The notes: generated by a model from the sequence alone, not told the origin. 64,000 nt of DNA from Marinobacter excellens HL-55 (GCA_001314845.1 LJZQ01000006.1:83411-147410); one strand, 5' to 3'. Shown: positions 47,517-56,908, counted from the first letter of the stretch. A program made the numbers and translations.

Positions 47517-48506
47517 GTGTACTGGAAAACAGATACCATAGAAATACCGAATTGGGACAGGCATTCTCTGCTGGAGCGTCTGGAGCCTTTCAATCCCGCT
47601 GCCAGGCGGGAACTCAGCGCCGAGATGGAGGCTTACTGCCGGTTCTATGGCCTCGACTTGTGGGTGGAACACCCTGAGGTGTCCTACCATCAGGGCTATA
47701 TCAAGGCCGACAAGCACGAAGTCATGTTGCATTATTTTCGTCGGCCCGAGGCCTCAGTGACCAAAGGCACGGTGTTTATTCTGCACGGCTATTTTGACCA
47801 CGTAGGCCTGTACACACAATTGATTGACCGCTGTCTTGGTGCGGGTTTTGATGTGCTGGCTTACGATCAGCCTGGGCACGGGCTCTCCAGCGGCACACCA
47901 GCCGCTATTGGCAGTTTTCTTGAGTACCAGGCAGTGTTGTCTGAGGTGATGGCCCGGATTCGGGAAAAGATCCGAGGCCCCTGGTTTGCCGTTGGGCAGA
48001 GTACCGGCGGGGCGATTCTGATCGACTACCTGTTATCGAATCACCACGATCAGAACAGTTCTGCATTTAAAAAAGTGGTTTTGCTGGCGCCTCTGGTGCG
48101 GCCCGTAGGCTGGCTTGGCGCGAAAACGCTACACAGCCTGGCCAAACCGTTTCTGAGTCGATGGCGCAGGGTGTTTGGAGCGAACAGCGGAAATACCCGT
48201 TTTCTTCGGTTTCTCCGGGAGCACGATCCCTTGCAGGCCAGAGCCGTGCATGTGGACTGGGTGAGTGCCTTGCGTCAGTGGGTGCCGCACATTGAGTCAG
48301 CGCGGCCGGTGGATTTTCCTGTGACCGTGGTTCAGGGTGAGAAAGATCTGACCGTGGACTGGCAGCACAACCTGAGAATCCTGAGAAATAAATTTTCGTC
48401 GGTCAGGGAACAAAGAATACCCGACGGTCGTCATCATCTTGTGAACGAAGCTCAGGATTTGCAGGCAACGGTGTTTAACACCATTATTGATACATTCACG
48501 GAATAA
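47517..48506 (+). CDS. Alpha/beta hydrolase, monoacylglycerol-lipase-like
   Basis: 329 residues from a GTG at 47517, the first possible start after an in-frame TAA; the ribosome site is weak. An N-terminal lead of about 85 residues precedes the fold: GTVFILHGYFDHVGLY, the nucleophile elbow FAVGQSTGGAILIDYLLS (GQSTG), and late VVQGEKDLTVDW and RIPDGRHHLVNEAQD with the catalytic acid and histidine. The pattern resembles monoglyceride lipases and lysophospholipases. Cytoplasmic. Confidence 0.83.
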   Translation: MYWKTDTIEIPNWDRHSLLERLEPFNPAARRELSAEMEAYCRFYGLDLWVEHPEVSYHQGYIKADKHEVMLHYFRRPEASVTKGTVFILHGYFDHVGLYTQLIDRCLGAGFDVLAYDQPGHGLSSGTPAAIGSFLEYQAVLSEVMARIREKIRGPWFAVGQSTGGAILIDYLLSNHHDQNSSAFKKVVLLAPLVRPVGWLGAKTLHSLAKPFLSRWRRVFGANSGNTRFLRFLREHDPLQARAVHVDWVSALRQWVPHIESARPVDFPVTVVQGEKDLTVDWQHNLRILRNKFSSVREQRIPDGRHHLVNEAQDLQATVFNTIIDTFTE

Positions 48507-48561
48507 TCGTGGCCCTTGCGATTATGTATTGGCCAGTCAGAAGATAATGCAGGAGATAACA

Positions 48562-49218
48562 GTGAAAAAAACCATCCTTGCCTTTGCAGTGGCAACTGTC
48601 GGCCTCAGCGGCTGTATGACGTACGACCCATACACCGGCGAAGAAAAGACATCGAGCGCAACTAAAGGCAGCATCATCGGCGCTATCGGTGGCGCAGCCG
48701 TAGGTGCAGCAACGTCCAGCCGCAGTGACCGTGGCAAGGGTGCTCTGATTGGCGCGGCCAGCGGTGCGGCAGTGGGCGGCGGTATCGGTTATTACATGGA
48801 TCGCCAGGAGGCACAGCTCCGGCAGCGACTGGAAGGCACCGGCGTTCGGGTGGTACGTAATGGCGATCAGATTGAGTTGATCATGCCGGGTAACATTACC
48901 TTCGACACCAACCAATCGACCATTCGCCCAGGCTTCAACGATACTCTGGAATCGGTCTCACTGGTGCTCAAGGAGTTTGACCAGACCATCATCCAGATCG
49001 AAGGCCATACCGACAGCACTGGTGCAGAAAGCTATAACCAGCTGTTGTCTGAGCGTCGCGCCTCATCGGTTCGCGACTTTCTTTTGAATCAGGGCATCGA
49101 GCCGCGCCGGACCCGCGCTGTGGGTTACGGTCAGCGTTATCCGATTGCCTCTAACGACTCAGCCTCCGGCCGGGAGCAGAACCGTCGGGTTGAGTTGACG
49201 CTGGTGCCGATGCAGTAA
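48562..49218 (+). CDS. OmpA-domain lipoprotein with glycine-zipper region
   Basis: The GTG at 48562 follows AGGAG by seven bases and opens a lipoprotein signal (VKKTILAFAVATVGLSGC, Cys18). Residues 35-75 form glycine-zipper segments (GSIIGAIGGAAVGAAT, GALIGAASGAAVGGGIGYY). The C-terminal 110 residues are an OmpA-like peptidoglycan-binding domain (NITFDTNQSTIRPGFNDTL, IEGHTDSTGAESYNQLLSERRASSVRDFLL, REQNRRVELTL). It resembles YiaD/Pal-type proteins tying the outer membrane to peptidoglycan. A strong terminator follows. Confidence 0.91.
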   Translation: MKKTILAFAVATVGLSGCMTYDPYTGEEKTSSATKGSIIGAIGGAAVGAATSSRSDRGKGALIGAASGAAVGGGIGYYMDRQEAQLRQRLEGTGVRVVRNGDQIELIMPGNITFDTNQSTIRPGFNDTLESVSLVLKEFDQTIIQIEGHTDSTGAESYNQLLSERRASSVRDFLLNQGIEPRRTRAVGYGQRYPIASNDSASGREQNRRVELTLVPMQ

Positions 49219-49230
49219 CTGTTCTTCCAG

Positions 49231-49274
49231 CAATAAAAAACCCCGCAGACGCGAGTCGGCGGGGTTTTTTATTG
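49231..49274. terminator. Bidirectional rho-independent terminator
   Basis: A perfect 16-base inverted repeat (CAATAAAAAACCCCGC and its complement) with a 12-base loop ends in T runs on both strands. It serves the convergent OmpA-like lipoprotein and serA genes. Confidence 0.93.
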
Positions 49275-49287
49275 CCGGGGCGTTCTG

Positions 49288-50517
49288 TCAGAACAGAACG
49301 CGACAGCGAATGGTGCCCTTGACCTGGAGAAGCTTCTCCAGGGCCAGTTCACCGTAGGCCTTGTCTACGTCGACCACCACGTAACCAATGTCTTCCTTAG
49401 TCTGCAGGTACTGGCCGCAAATGTTGATGCCGTTTGCAGAAAATACCTGGTTGATCTCAGACATCACACCCGGCACGTTCTCGTGAATGTGCAGCAGGCG
49501 GTGCTGATTCGGATGTGATGGCAGCGCCACTTCAGGGAAGTTGACCGACGATACGGAGGTTCCGTTGTCGCTGTACATGGCCAGCTTTTCGGCCACTTCA
49601 CGACCGATGTTTTCCTGGGCCTCGATGGTGGAACCACCCACATGCGGGGTCAGGATGCAGTTGTCGAACTCACGCAGCGGAGAAATGAACTCTTCATCGT
49701 TGGACTTCGGCTCAACCGGGAAAACATCAACCGCAGCGCCCAGCAGCTTGCCCGAGCGCAGAGCATCAGCCAGGGCGTCGATGTCGACCACGGTGCCGCG
49801 GGAGGCGTTCATCAGGATAGAACCTGGCTTCATCTGAGCAAACTGCTCGGCCTTGAACATGTATTTGGTGGCCGGGGTTTCCGGAACATGCAGAGACACA
49901 ACGTCTGAGATGTTCAGCAGCTCTTGCAAGGTGCCGACCTGAGTGGCGTTGCCGATAGACAGCTTGGACACTACATCGTAGAAGTAAACGTCCATGCCCA
50001 GGCCTTCGGCCAGAACGCTGAACTGGGTGCCGATGTTGCCATAGCCGATGATGCCCAGCTTTTTGCCCCGGATCTCGTAGCTGTTCTTGGCGGACTTCAG
50101 CCATTCACCACGGTGAGCCTTGGCGCTCTTTTCGGGTACACCGCGCAGCAGCAGGATGGCCTGAGCCAGCACCAGCTCAGCAACTGAGCGGGTATTGGAG
50201 AAGGGGGCATTGAATACCGCAATACCGCGACGGGTAGCCGCCTGCAGATCCACCTGGTTGGTACCGATACAGAAACAGCCCACCGCCACCAGTTTCTTGG
50301 CAGCTTCAAATACTTTTGCAGTCAGCTGGGTACGTGAGCGGATACCAACGAAGTGTGCATCGGCAATTTTATCAACCAGCTCGTCTTCGCCCAGTGAATG
50401 GCTCAGATACTCGATGTTGGTGTAACCCGCAGCGTTCAGGGTATCAATGGCAGATTGATGCACGCCTTCCAGCAGCAGGATCCGGATTTTGCTCTTTTCG
50501 AGAGACGTATTTGACAT
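49288..50517 (-). CDS. serA: D-3-phosphoglycerate dehydrogenase
   Basis: The ATG at 50517 gives 409 residues, the size of E. coli SerA, and aligns with it (SLEKSKIRILLLEGVHQSAIDTL); the longer frame to 50544 is not supported. The substrate domain, the NAD-binding LGIIGYGNIGTQFSVLAEGLGM, the catalytic NASRGTVVDIDAL and TPHVGGSTIEAQENIG, and a C-terminal ACT domain (HIHENVPGVMSEINQVFSANGINICGQYLQT) are present. It starts serine synthesis; enzymes of this type also reduce 2-oxoglutarate to D-2-hydroxyglutarate. The ACT domain implies serine feedback. It is divergent from the dehydrogenase that removes that product. Confidence 0.96.
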   Translation of the reverse strand: MSNTSLEKSKIRILLLEGVHQSAIDTLNAAGYTNIEYLSHSLGEDELVDKIADAHFVGIRSRTQLTAKVFEAAKKLVAVGCFCIGTNQVDLQAATRRGIAVFNAPFSNTRSVAELVLAQAILLLRGVPEKSAKAHRGEWLKSAKNSYEIRGKKLGIIGYGNIGTQFSVLAEGLGMDVYFYDVVSKLSIGNATQVGTLQELLNISDVVSLHVPETPATKYMFKAEQFAQMKPGSILMNASRGTVVDIDALADALRSGKLLGAAVDVFPVEPKSNDEEFISPLREFDNCILTPHVGGSTIEAQENIGREVAEKLAMYSDNGTSVSSVNFPEVALPSHPNQHRLLHIHENVPGVMSEINQVFSANGINICGQYLQTKEDIGYVVVDVDKAYGELALEKLLQVKGTIRCRVLF

Positions 50518-50707
50518 GGGCTTTGCTTCCGAACCTTTCGTCATGTGAAATGACCTGTGGCCGGGGATCGTCAGCCTGGCTCACAGAACAGGGGCGGTAT
50601 GATACCATAAACAGAGATTTTCACAGCGCGCCGGATTGCCTGAATCAATTCCCCGTGAATCCGTTCATCACGGGCCCCGGCCTTAACCTGACGAGACTGA
50701 TGCATCT

Positions 50708-52111
50708 ATGAATTCCGAACAGATCATTGCTTCCCTCAAAGAACTGATGGCGACCGGTGATGCCCCGGGCAAAGTGCTGACCGATCCGGCCGATCTGGAC
50801 ACCTACGGTAAGGACTGGACCAAAATCTATCCGCCCAAGCCCCTGGCCATCGCGCTGCCCAAGACAACGGAGCAAGTCCAGGCACTGGTGAGATTTGCCA
50901 ATGAGCATCAGGTGGCGTTGGTGCCCTCCGGAGGCCGCACGGGCCTGAGTGCCGGTGCCGTGGCCGCCAATGGCGAAGTGGTCGTGGCGTTCGACAACAT
51001 GAATCAGATCCTGGACTTCAGCGCCAGTGATCGGACCGTTCGTTGCCAGGCCGGTGTTGTCACAGAACAGCTGCAAACCTTTGCCGCAGACAACAGCCTG
51101 TATTACCCGGTGGATTTTGCCTCGGCCGGTTCCAGCCAGCTGGGAGGCAACTTGTCCACCAACGCTGGTGGTATCAAGGTGATCCGTTGGGGCATGAGCC
51201 GGGACTGGGTAGCTGGCCTGAAAGTCGTGACCGGCAAGGGTGATATCCTGGATCTGAACAAAGACCTGGCCAAGAACAACACCGGGTATGACCTGCGCCA
51301 TCTGTTTATTGGTGCTGAAGGCACGCTGGGCTTTATTACCGAAGCCACCATGAAGCTGACCCGCACACCGGATGACCTGACGGTACTGGTGCTAGGCCTG
51401 AACGATCTCACCAACACCATGGACGTTTTGCAGGCGTTCCAGAAAAAGCTCGACCTGACCGCGTACGAGTTCTTCTCCCATCAGGCCATGGGCCACGTAC
51501 TGGCGCACGGCCAGGTGCAAGCGCCGTTCGAAACCGAAGCGCCATACTATGCACTGCTTGAATTCGAAGCGGTGTCTGACCAGGCGATGGGCGATGCCCT
51601 GGCCCTGTTTGAAGAATGTGTAGAGAATGGCTGGGTGCTGGATGGCGTCATCAGCCAGAGCGAAACCCAGGCCAAGAACCTGTGGCAGTTGCGGGAGCGG
51701 ATTTCCGAATCGATCGCGCCCAGAACGCCCTACAAGAACGACCTGTCGGTGGTGGTTTCCAAGGTGCCGGGCTTCCTGCAGGAAATCGACAGTGTGGTGA
51801 CCGAGCACTATCCTGACTTTGAGATCATCTGGTTCGGCCACATCGGCGATGGCAACCTGCACCTGAACATCCTCAAACCGGAAGGCATGGCCAACGAAGA
51901 CTTCTTCGAGAAATGCCAGCAGGTCAACAAGTGGGTATTTGAAATTGTCGAGCGCTATCAGGGCAGTGTCTCCGCCGAACACGGCGTTGGCATGACCAAA
52001 AAGCCCTACCTGCAGTACACTCGCAGCGAAGTGGAGATCGCTTATCTACGAGGTATCAAGCAGGTATTCGATCCCAACGGCATCATGAACCCGGGTAAAA
52101 TCTTCGACTGA
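50708..52111 (+). CDS. D-2-hydroxyglutarate dehydrogenase (FAD-linked, GlcD-like)
   Basis: 467 residues of the FAD/FMN-linked oxidase type: PSGGRTGLSAGAVAANGEVVVAFDNM and GGNLSTNAGGIKVIRWGMSRDWVAGLKVVTGKGDIL for the FAD domain, and IIWFGHIGDGNLHLNIL plus SVSAEHGVGMTKKPYLQYTRSEVEIAYLRGIKQVFDPNGIMNPGKIF at the C-terminus. Such enzymes oxidise D-2-hydroxy acids. The divergent serA neighbour points to D-2-hydroxyglutarate as the substrate, as shown for the coupled pair in Pseudomonas stutzeri. D-lactate or glycolate cannot be excluded by sequence alone. Confidence 0.87.
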   Translation: MNSEQIIASLKELMATGDAPGKVLTDPADLDTYGKDWTKIYPPKPLAIALPKTTEQVQALVRFANEHQVALVPSGGRTGLSAGAVAANGEVVVAFDNMNQILDFSASDRTVRCQAGVVTEQLQTFAADNSLYYPVDFASAGSSQLGGNLSTNAGGIKVIRWGMSRDWVAGLKVVTGKGDILDLNKDLAKNNTGYDLRHLFIGAEGTLGFITEATMKLTRTPDDLTVLVLGLNDLTNTMDVLQAFQKKLDLTAYEFFSHQAMGHVLAHGQVQAPFETEAPYYALLEFEAVSDQAMGDALALFEECVENGWVLDGVISQSETQAKNLWQLRERISESIAPRTPYKNDLSVVVSKVPGFLQEIDSVVTEHYPDFEIIWFGHIGDGNLHLNILKPEGMANEDFFEKCQQVNKWVFEIVERYQGSVSAEHGVGMTKKPYLQYTRSEVEIAYLRGIKQVFDPNGIMNPGKIFD

Positions 52112-52143
52112 TCCCGGTTCGTTGAAAGCGAGGTTTTCAGCGA

Positions 52144-52821
52144 GTGCAGGAACATATCGTGGTACTCACCGGCGCTGGCATCAGCGCCGAAAGCGGTCTC
52201 TCCACCTTCCGCGACAGTGGCGGTCTGTGGGAGCAGCACAGCGTCTACGACGTCGCCACACCCGAGGCGTTCGAGCGCAACCGGGATCTGGTGCTGCGCT
52301 TCTATAACGAACGCCGCCGGCAGCTCCAGAGCGTTCAGCCCAACCCGGCGCATCGCCTGCTGGCCGACCTGGAAAGCAGGTATCGGGTAACGGTAGTCAC
52401 CCAGAACGTCGACGACCTGCACGAACGGGGTGGCTCCAGCAAGGTGCTGCACCTGCACGGCGAGCTCACCAAGGCCCGCAGCTCCTCCTACCCCGACCTG
52501 ATTTACGATATTGGCTACCGCGACATCAATCCCGGCGACCTGTGCGACCGCGGGGCCCAACTGCGGCCCCACATCGTCTGGTTCGGCGAAGAAGTGCCGA
52601 TGCTGGACGCAGCAGCTGAAGTGGTTCGTACCGCCGATCGCCTGCTGATCGTCGGCACGTCACTACAAGTTTACCCGGCTGCCGGACTGGTTTACGAAGT
52701 CGATATTGATGTGCCCATCACGGTCATTGATCCCGGCGAGCCGGCTTCGGTTTCCCGGGCCAAAGTCATTCGCAAAAGCGCGAGTGATGGATTGAGCGAG
52801 TGGGTCAGAATGTTGGGCTAG
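52144..52821 (+). CDS. Sir2 family NAD-dependent deacylase, zinc-less type
   Basis: A GTG at 52144 gives 225 residues. The sirtuin motifs are VVLTGAGISAESGLSTFRDSGGLW, VVTQNVDDLHERGGSSKVLHLHGEL (catalytic His) and RPHIVWFGEEVPMLDAA with LIVGTSLQVYPAAGLVY. The two CxxC pairs that hold structural zinc in most sirtuins are absent: the small domain reads KARSSSYPDLIYDIGYRDINPGDLCDRGAQ, with one cysteine. The lineage lacking zinc occurs in several bacteria. It probably deacetylates or desuccinylates cytoplasmic proteins. It lies 32 bases after the dehydrogenase gene. Confidence 0.88.
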   Translation: MQEHIVVLTGAGISAESGLSTFRDSGGLWEQHSVYDVATPEAFERNRDLVLRFYNERRRQLQSVQPNPAHRLLADLESRYRVTVVTQNVDDLHERGGSSKVLHLHGELTKARSSSYPDLIYDIGYRDINPGDLCDRGAQLRPHIVWFGEEVPMLDAAAEVVRTADRLLIVGTSLQVYPAAGLVYEVDIDVPITVIDPGEPASVSRAKVIRKSASDGLSEWVRMLG

Positions 52822-52835
52822 CACCCAGGTTGGGT

Positions 52836-52950
52836 GCGCTGATGTGGGGTAGGCTTTCCAAAACTGTGCGGAGCCATGGATGGCGGAGCCCAAGCGTCAC
52901 ATGGATGTGCCGAAGGAGCGTGTTTTGGAAAGCCTACCCCACATTAGCGC
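52836..52950. repeat. Palindromic element copy F (reverse)
   Basis: Arms at 52836-52864 and 52922-52950 pair over 29 bases with one G-T wobble. On the minus strand the core has CACAT-CC-ATGTG and GCCAT-CC-ATGGC. It begins 15 bases after the sirtuin stop and ends 38 bases before the stop of the convergent ABC1 gene. Confidence 0.94.
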
Positions 52951-52988
52951 TCTTCTCTGTGTTCGGCACTCCCAACTGGGCTCATTCC

Positions 52989-54293
52989 TCAACTTCGGAG
53001 GTATTTCTCCAGTTCCGATCTGAATGCCGCCTGAACACCCAGTCGTTTCAGCATCCAGTAATGCCCTGCAATCATCCGGTCTACGAAAATGCTTTCCACC
53101 GGCGGCTTGAAGTAATTCAGGTACTTAAACACCGTGCTGGTTTTGGCGGCAACGTGCTTATGGATGTCGGCCTCGGCGTAATCGTAAGGCACATCGTCCA
53201 CGAAAGGAATGATCAGGATATCCCGCCACATGGCATAGTAGGCTTCGTCCACCGCCGGTTGGTCGTCTACCCGGGCACCAAGATCGATCAGGTGGCTGTC
53301 CAGTGCGGAATAGTCCTCGTCCAGGGCCGAAATCAGCGCCTTACGATAGGCTTCCACAATGTGTGGTTTGAGCTTCTTCACGCAGCCGAAGTCATACATG
53401 ACAATAGTGCCATCAGGTCGGTAGGCGAAGTTGCCGGCGTGGGGGTCGCCGTGAATGCACTGAAACCGGAACAGCTGGTCGGCCATGAGGGTAAATATCC
53501 GATGGCCGATGAGATTCAGGGTTTCCTGACTGTAGCGCTCTGGTGTGACTTTGCTGACGTGATCCCCTTCCACCAGCCCCAGGGTCAGGACCCGACGGGT
53601 GGAGTGGCTGTCGACAACCTCCGGGATAATCACCCAGGGCTGATCTTTGTGGAATTCTTGGAACAGCTTGAGGTTACGGGCTTCGTTCTCGTAGTCCAGC
53701 TCCTCTTTCAGACGCACACGAATTTCACTGAACAGCTGATCGACCGTTTCCTTGGGCATCTTCAACAGACCGCCGAGCTTCAGGGCCAGGCGCAGTTGCT
53801 TGAGGTCGGAATCGCAGGACTCGTCGACACCGGGGTACTGCACTTTTACGATCACATCGGTGCCGTCGTGCAGACGGGCGCGGTGTACCTGGCCAATAGA
53901 CGCTGAGGCGTAAGGGGTTTCCTGGAGGTATTCATACAGTTCGCCAACCGGCTTGCCCAGTTCCTGCTCTACCTGTTCGAGAATGACTTCGAACGGCATA
54001 GGAGGCGCTTCTTTCTGTAGCTTCTCCAGTGCGTCGGAAAACTCTTTTGGCAAGAAATCCTGGGTCTGGGAGGCGATCTGCCCCACCTTCATCACGGCAC
54101 CTTTCAATTCGCCAAGGGTATCGGCGATCTGGTCTGCCATTCGGGTGTAGCTTTCGCTCTGGGCGCCTTCGTCATTGACCGAGCGGAACATGCGCCGCGC
54201 TCTCTGGCCTGCGTACTGGCCGGCGACGGATGCTGTCATGCCTGCCAGCTTGAAGAAGCGCCCTGTGCGTGAAGTAACCGGTTTCCTGGCCAT
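52989..54293 (-). CDS. ABC1/AarF (UbiB) family protein kinase-like protein
   Basis: 434 residues of the ABC1 family: the signature KxGQ region (GAVMKVGQIASQTQDFLPKEFSDALEKLQKEAPPMPFEVI), the alanine-rich YASASIGQVHRARLHDGTDVIVKVQYPG nucleotide loop, and CIHGDPHAGNFAYRPDGTIVMYDFGCVKKL (catalytic HGDPHxGN and DFG). The family includes UbiB and COQ8, ATPases supporting ubiquinone synthesis. No C-terminal membrane pair like UbiB is present, so it is a paralogue, not UbiB. Precise role unknown. Confidence 0.87.
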   Translation of the reverse strand: MARKPVTSRTGRFFKLAGMTASVAGQYAGQRARRMFRSVNDEGAQSESYTRMADQIADTLGELKGAVMKVGQIASQTQDFLPKEFSDALEKLQKEAPPMPFEVILEQVEQELGKPVGELYEYLQETPYASASIGQVHRARLHDGTDVIVKVQYPGVDESCDSDLKQLRLALKLGGLLKMPKETVDQLFSEIRVRLKEELDYENEARNLKLFQEFHKDQPWVIIPEVVDSHSTRRVLTLGLVEGDHVSKVTPERYSQETLNLIGHRIFTLMADQLFRFQCIHGDPHAGNFAYRPDGTIVMYDFGCVKKLKPHIVEAYRKALISALDEDYSALDSHLIDLGARVDDQPAVDEAYYAMWRDILIIPFVDDVPYDYAEADIHKHVAAKTSTVFKYLNYFKPPVESIFVDRMIAGHYWMLKRLGVQAAFRSELEKYLRS

Positions 54294-54352
54294 GGTGGTG
54301 CTGGTATCCCTGAAACAAAAGGTTCGCCTGAATATGCGTTCAGACGGGCAAT

Positions 54353-55015
54353 TCAGACCACTGTCGTTTCCACAAAAAGCACATCTTCCAGCTCAAGAGA
54401 CAGGGTTTGCCCTGAAACCAGCGGCCCGACGCCTTTGGGTGTTCCGGTCAGTACCACATCCCCCGGTTGCAGGGTGAACTGGCTGCTCATGTGGGCGATC
54501 AGCAGCACAATTGGATTCAGCATATCACGGCTGTCGCCGGTCTGTTGGCGTTGGCCGTCGATGTCCAGAGTAAAGTGAATGTTGTCTCTGGGGAGCTTGT
54601 CGGCTGCGACAAAAGGCGAGAGTGGGCAGGCGCCATCAAAACCTTTGGCTCGCTCCCACGGCTGGCCCTTGTCCTTGAGTTTGCTCTGAACGTCCCGAAG
54701 GGTCAGGTCCAGGGCCAGGCCAAAGCCCAGAATGGCAGCCTCAACCTCACTGGTGGAGGCGTTGGTGAGGGGGCGGCCAATGAGTACGGCCAGCTCAGTC
54801 TCAAAATGTACTGCGCCCTGATTGCGGGGAAAGTCCAGGGGGCGGGTGATGTGGACCGCTGCCGTGGAGGGCTTGATAAACAGCAGCGGCTCATCCGGCA
54901 CCGGGTTGTTCAACTCCCGGGCGTGTTCGGCGTAGTTGCGACCAATGCACACGATTTTGCCAAGCGGTAGGTGGACGGGAGTGCCGTCTTTCCAGTGGTG
55001 CTGATAATCGGACAT
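54353..55015 (-). CDS. Fumarylacetoacetate hydrolase family protein
   Basis: 220 residues from the ATG at 55015, which follows GGAGG. It has the FAH-family core: GKIVCIGRNYAEHARELNNPVPDEPLLFIKPSTAA, VHFETELAVLIGRPL with the metal-binding acidic residues, FGLALDLTLRDVQ and GDVVLTGTPKGVGPL. It resembles the small bacterial FAHD1-type hydrolases and acylpyruvases acting on 2-oxo acids such as oxaloacetate or acylpyruvates. Substrate not determinable. It is 29 bases downstream of apt on the same strand. Confidence 0.88.
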   Translation of the reverse strand: MSDYQHHWKDGTPVHLPLGKIVCIGRNYAEHARELNNPVPDEPLLFIKPSTAAVHITRPLDFPRNQGAVHFETELAVLIGRPLTNASTSEVEAAILGFGLALDLTLRDVQSKLKDKGQPWERAKGFDGACPLSPFVAADKLPRDNIHFTLDIDGQRQQTGDSRDMLNPIVLLIAHMSSQFTLQPGDVVLTGTPKGVGPLVSGQTLSLELEDVLFVETTVV

Positions 55016-55044
55016 GGTCGCCTCCGGTGGTGCTGAGTGGAGGG

Positions 55045-55587
55045 TTATTCCCCCTCGAATGAACACACAGTATAAACCTGCAGACCTTCTTCCTGCAGCT
55101 TGCGGGAACCGCCCAGATCGGGAAGGTCGATCATCGCGGCCACTTCCACGATCTCTGCGCCAATCCGGCGGATCAGGCGAGTGGCTGCCAGCATGGTGCC
55201 CCCGGTGGCGATCAGGTCGTCGACCAGCACCACTTTGTCGCCGGGCTTGAACGCATCCTTGTGCAGTTCGACCGACGCGGTGCCGTATTCCAGCTCGTAG
55301 TCTTCCACCAGGGTGTCGAAGGGCAGCTTGCCCTTCTTGCGCACCAGCACGAGCGATGCGTTCAGCTCATAGGCCAGGGCGGAGCCAATGATGAAGCCCC
55401 GGGCGTCGACCGCAGCAACGGCATCGATGTGCTGGCCATGGTAACGGTGGACAAAGGCGTCGATCAGCTTGCGGAAGGCGGTTTTGTCTTGCAGTACCGT
55501 GGTGATGTCCCGGAAAGACACGCCGGGCTTGGGCCAGTCCGGCACGGTGCGGATAGCTTTTTTAATGCTTTCGGAAAAATAATCCAT
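55045..55587 (-). CDS. apt: Adenine phosphoribosyltransferase
   Basis: A 180-residue enzyme with [21 protein letters not shown] at the start and the PRPP-binding motif [21 protein letters not shown]. The family loop [34 protein letters not shown] is intact. It converts adenine and PRPP to AMP (purine salvage). It sits 22 bases after the permease gene, forming an uptake-plus-salvage operon. Confidence 0.95.
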   Translation of the reverse strand: MDYFSESIKKAIRTVPDWPKPGVSFRDITTVLQDKTAFRKLIDAFVHRYHGQHIDAVAAVDARGFIIGSALAYELNASLVLVRKKGKLPFDTLVEDYELEYGTASVELHKDAFKPGDKVVLVDDLIATGGTMLAATRLIRRIGAEIVEVAAMIDLPDLGGSRKLQEEGLQVYTVCSFEGE

Positions 55588-55609
55588 AACTCACCTGTAC
55601 GGGTGCGGC

Positions 55610-56908
55610 TTATGCCACATCCAGAAACATGAATTTCAGTACGAAGACGACGGCGATGGTGGTGACGCTCCAGTTCAGGTCGGACCACTTGCCGGCCAGA
55701 GCCTTGACGGCCACATAGGTAATAAAGCCCAGAGCAATGCCGTCGGCGATAGAAAAGGTCAGCGGCATCATCAGCGCCGTTACAATGGCGGGCGCGATGT
55801 CGGTAATGTCGTCCCAGTCTACCAGTTTCAGGCCGCTAGCCATCAGGCAGGCCACATACAGCAACGCCGGCGCGGTAGCGTAGGGCGGAATCACACTGGC
55901 GATGGGTGAGAACAGTAAACAGGCCAGGAATAGCAGGGCCACCACCACGGCAGTCAGGCCGGTGCGGCCACCGGCTGCTATACCGGCAGTAGATTCCACG
56001 TAACTGGTGGTGGTGGAGGTACCCAGGGCGGCACCCGACATGGTGGCCACCGAGTCAGACATCAGGGCCCGGCCCAGGCGCGGCAATTTGCCGTCTTTAT
56101 CCAGCAGACCGCCCTTCTGGGCGGCTCCCACCAGGGTGCCGGAGGTGTCAAACAGATCGACAAACAGGAAGGCAAACACCACGCTGATCATGCCGACATT
56201 CAGGGCGCCAGCCAGGTCAAGTTGCATAAAGGTGGGTGCAATGCTCGGCGGGGCCGACACCAAACCCTCAAACTCCACCATGCCGAAGGCCATGGCTGCG
56301 GCGGTCACGGCAATAATGCCGATCATTACCGAGCCGGTGATCTGCCGGAATGACAGGGCACAGATCAGCACGAAGCCTGCAAAGAACAGCAGTGCCTCTG
56401 GCACCTTGACGTCACCGAGACTGACCAGGGTGGCGGGGTGATCCACCACAATGCCGGCATTTTTCAGGGCAATCAGGGCCAGGAAGAAGCCGATGCCTGC
56501 AGAGATGCCAAAGCGAAGTGACAGGGGAATGGAGTTGATAATCCATTCCCGGACTTTGAAGATGCTGAGCAAAAAGAACAGGAAACCGGAAATGAACACG
56601 GCCCCGAGAGCCACCTGCCAGCTGTAACCCATGCTGCCGACGACAGTGAACGAGAAAAATGCGTTCAGGCCCATGCCCGGCGCGAGCGCGATCGGATAAT
56701 TGGCCCACAGGCCCATAATCAGCGTGCCGATCACCGCAGCCAGACAGGTTGCAACAAACACCGCACCGAAATCCATGCCGGTGGAAGAGAGTAGGCTGGG
56801 GTTGACCACGATGATGTAAGCCATGGTCAGGAAGGTGGTAATGCCTGCTACCACTTCTTTACGAACATTGGTGCCGTGGGCCTGGAGTTGGAACAGTCGT
56901 TCAAGCAT
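55610..56908 (-). CDS. NCS2 family purine permease (AzgA/GhxP-like)
   Basis: 432 residues with about thirteen membrane segments. It starts MLERLFQLQAHGTNVRKEVVAGITTFLTMAYIIVVNPSLL, as in the AzgA-like branch of NCS2/AzgA proteins. It has GMGLNAFFSFTVV in helix 3 and VDLFDTSGTLVGAAQKGGLLDKDGKLPRLGRALMSDSVATMSGAALGTSTTTSYVES for the substrate site. It imports adenine, guanine or hypoxanthine with protons. Being next to apt favours adenine (inference). Confidence 0.92.
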   Translation of the reverse strand: MLERLFQLQAHGTNVRKEVVAGITTFLTMAYIIVVNPSLLSSTGMDFGAVFVATCLAAVIGTLIMGLWANYPIALAPGMGLNAFFSFTVVGSMGYSWQVALGAVFISGFLFFLLSIFKVREWIINSIPLSLRFGISAGIGFFLALIALKNAGIVVDHPATLVSLGDVKVPEALLFFAGFVLICALSFRQITGSVMIGIIAVTAAAMAFGMVEFEGLVSAPPSIAPTFMQLDLAGALNVGMISVVFAFLFVDLFDTSGTLVGAAQKGGLLDKDGKLPRLGRALMSDSVATMSGAALGTSTTTSYVESTAGIAAGGRTGLTAVVVALLFLACLLFSPIASVIPPYATAPALLYVACLMASGLKLVDWDDITDIAPAIVTALMMPLTFSIADGIALGFITYVAVKALAGKWSDLNWSVTTIAVVFVLKFMFLDVA

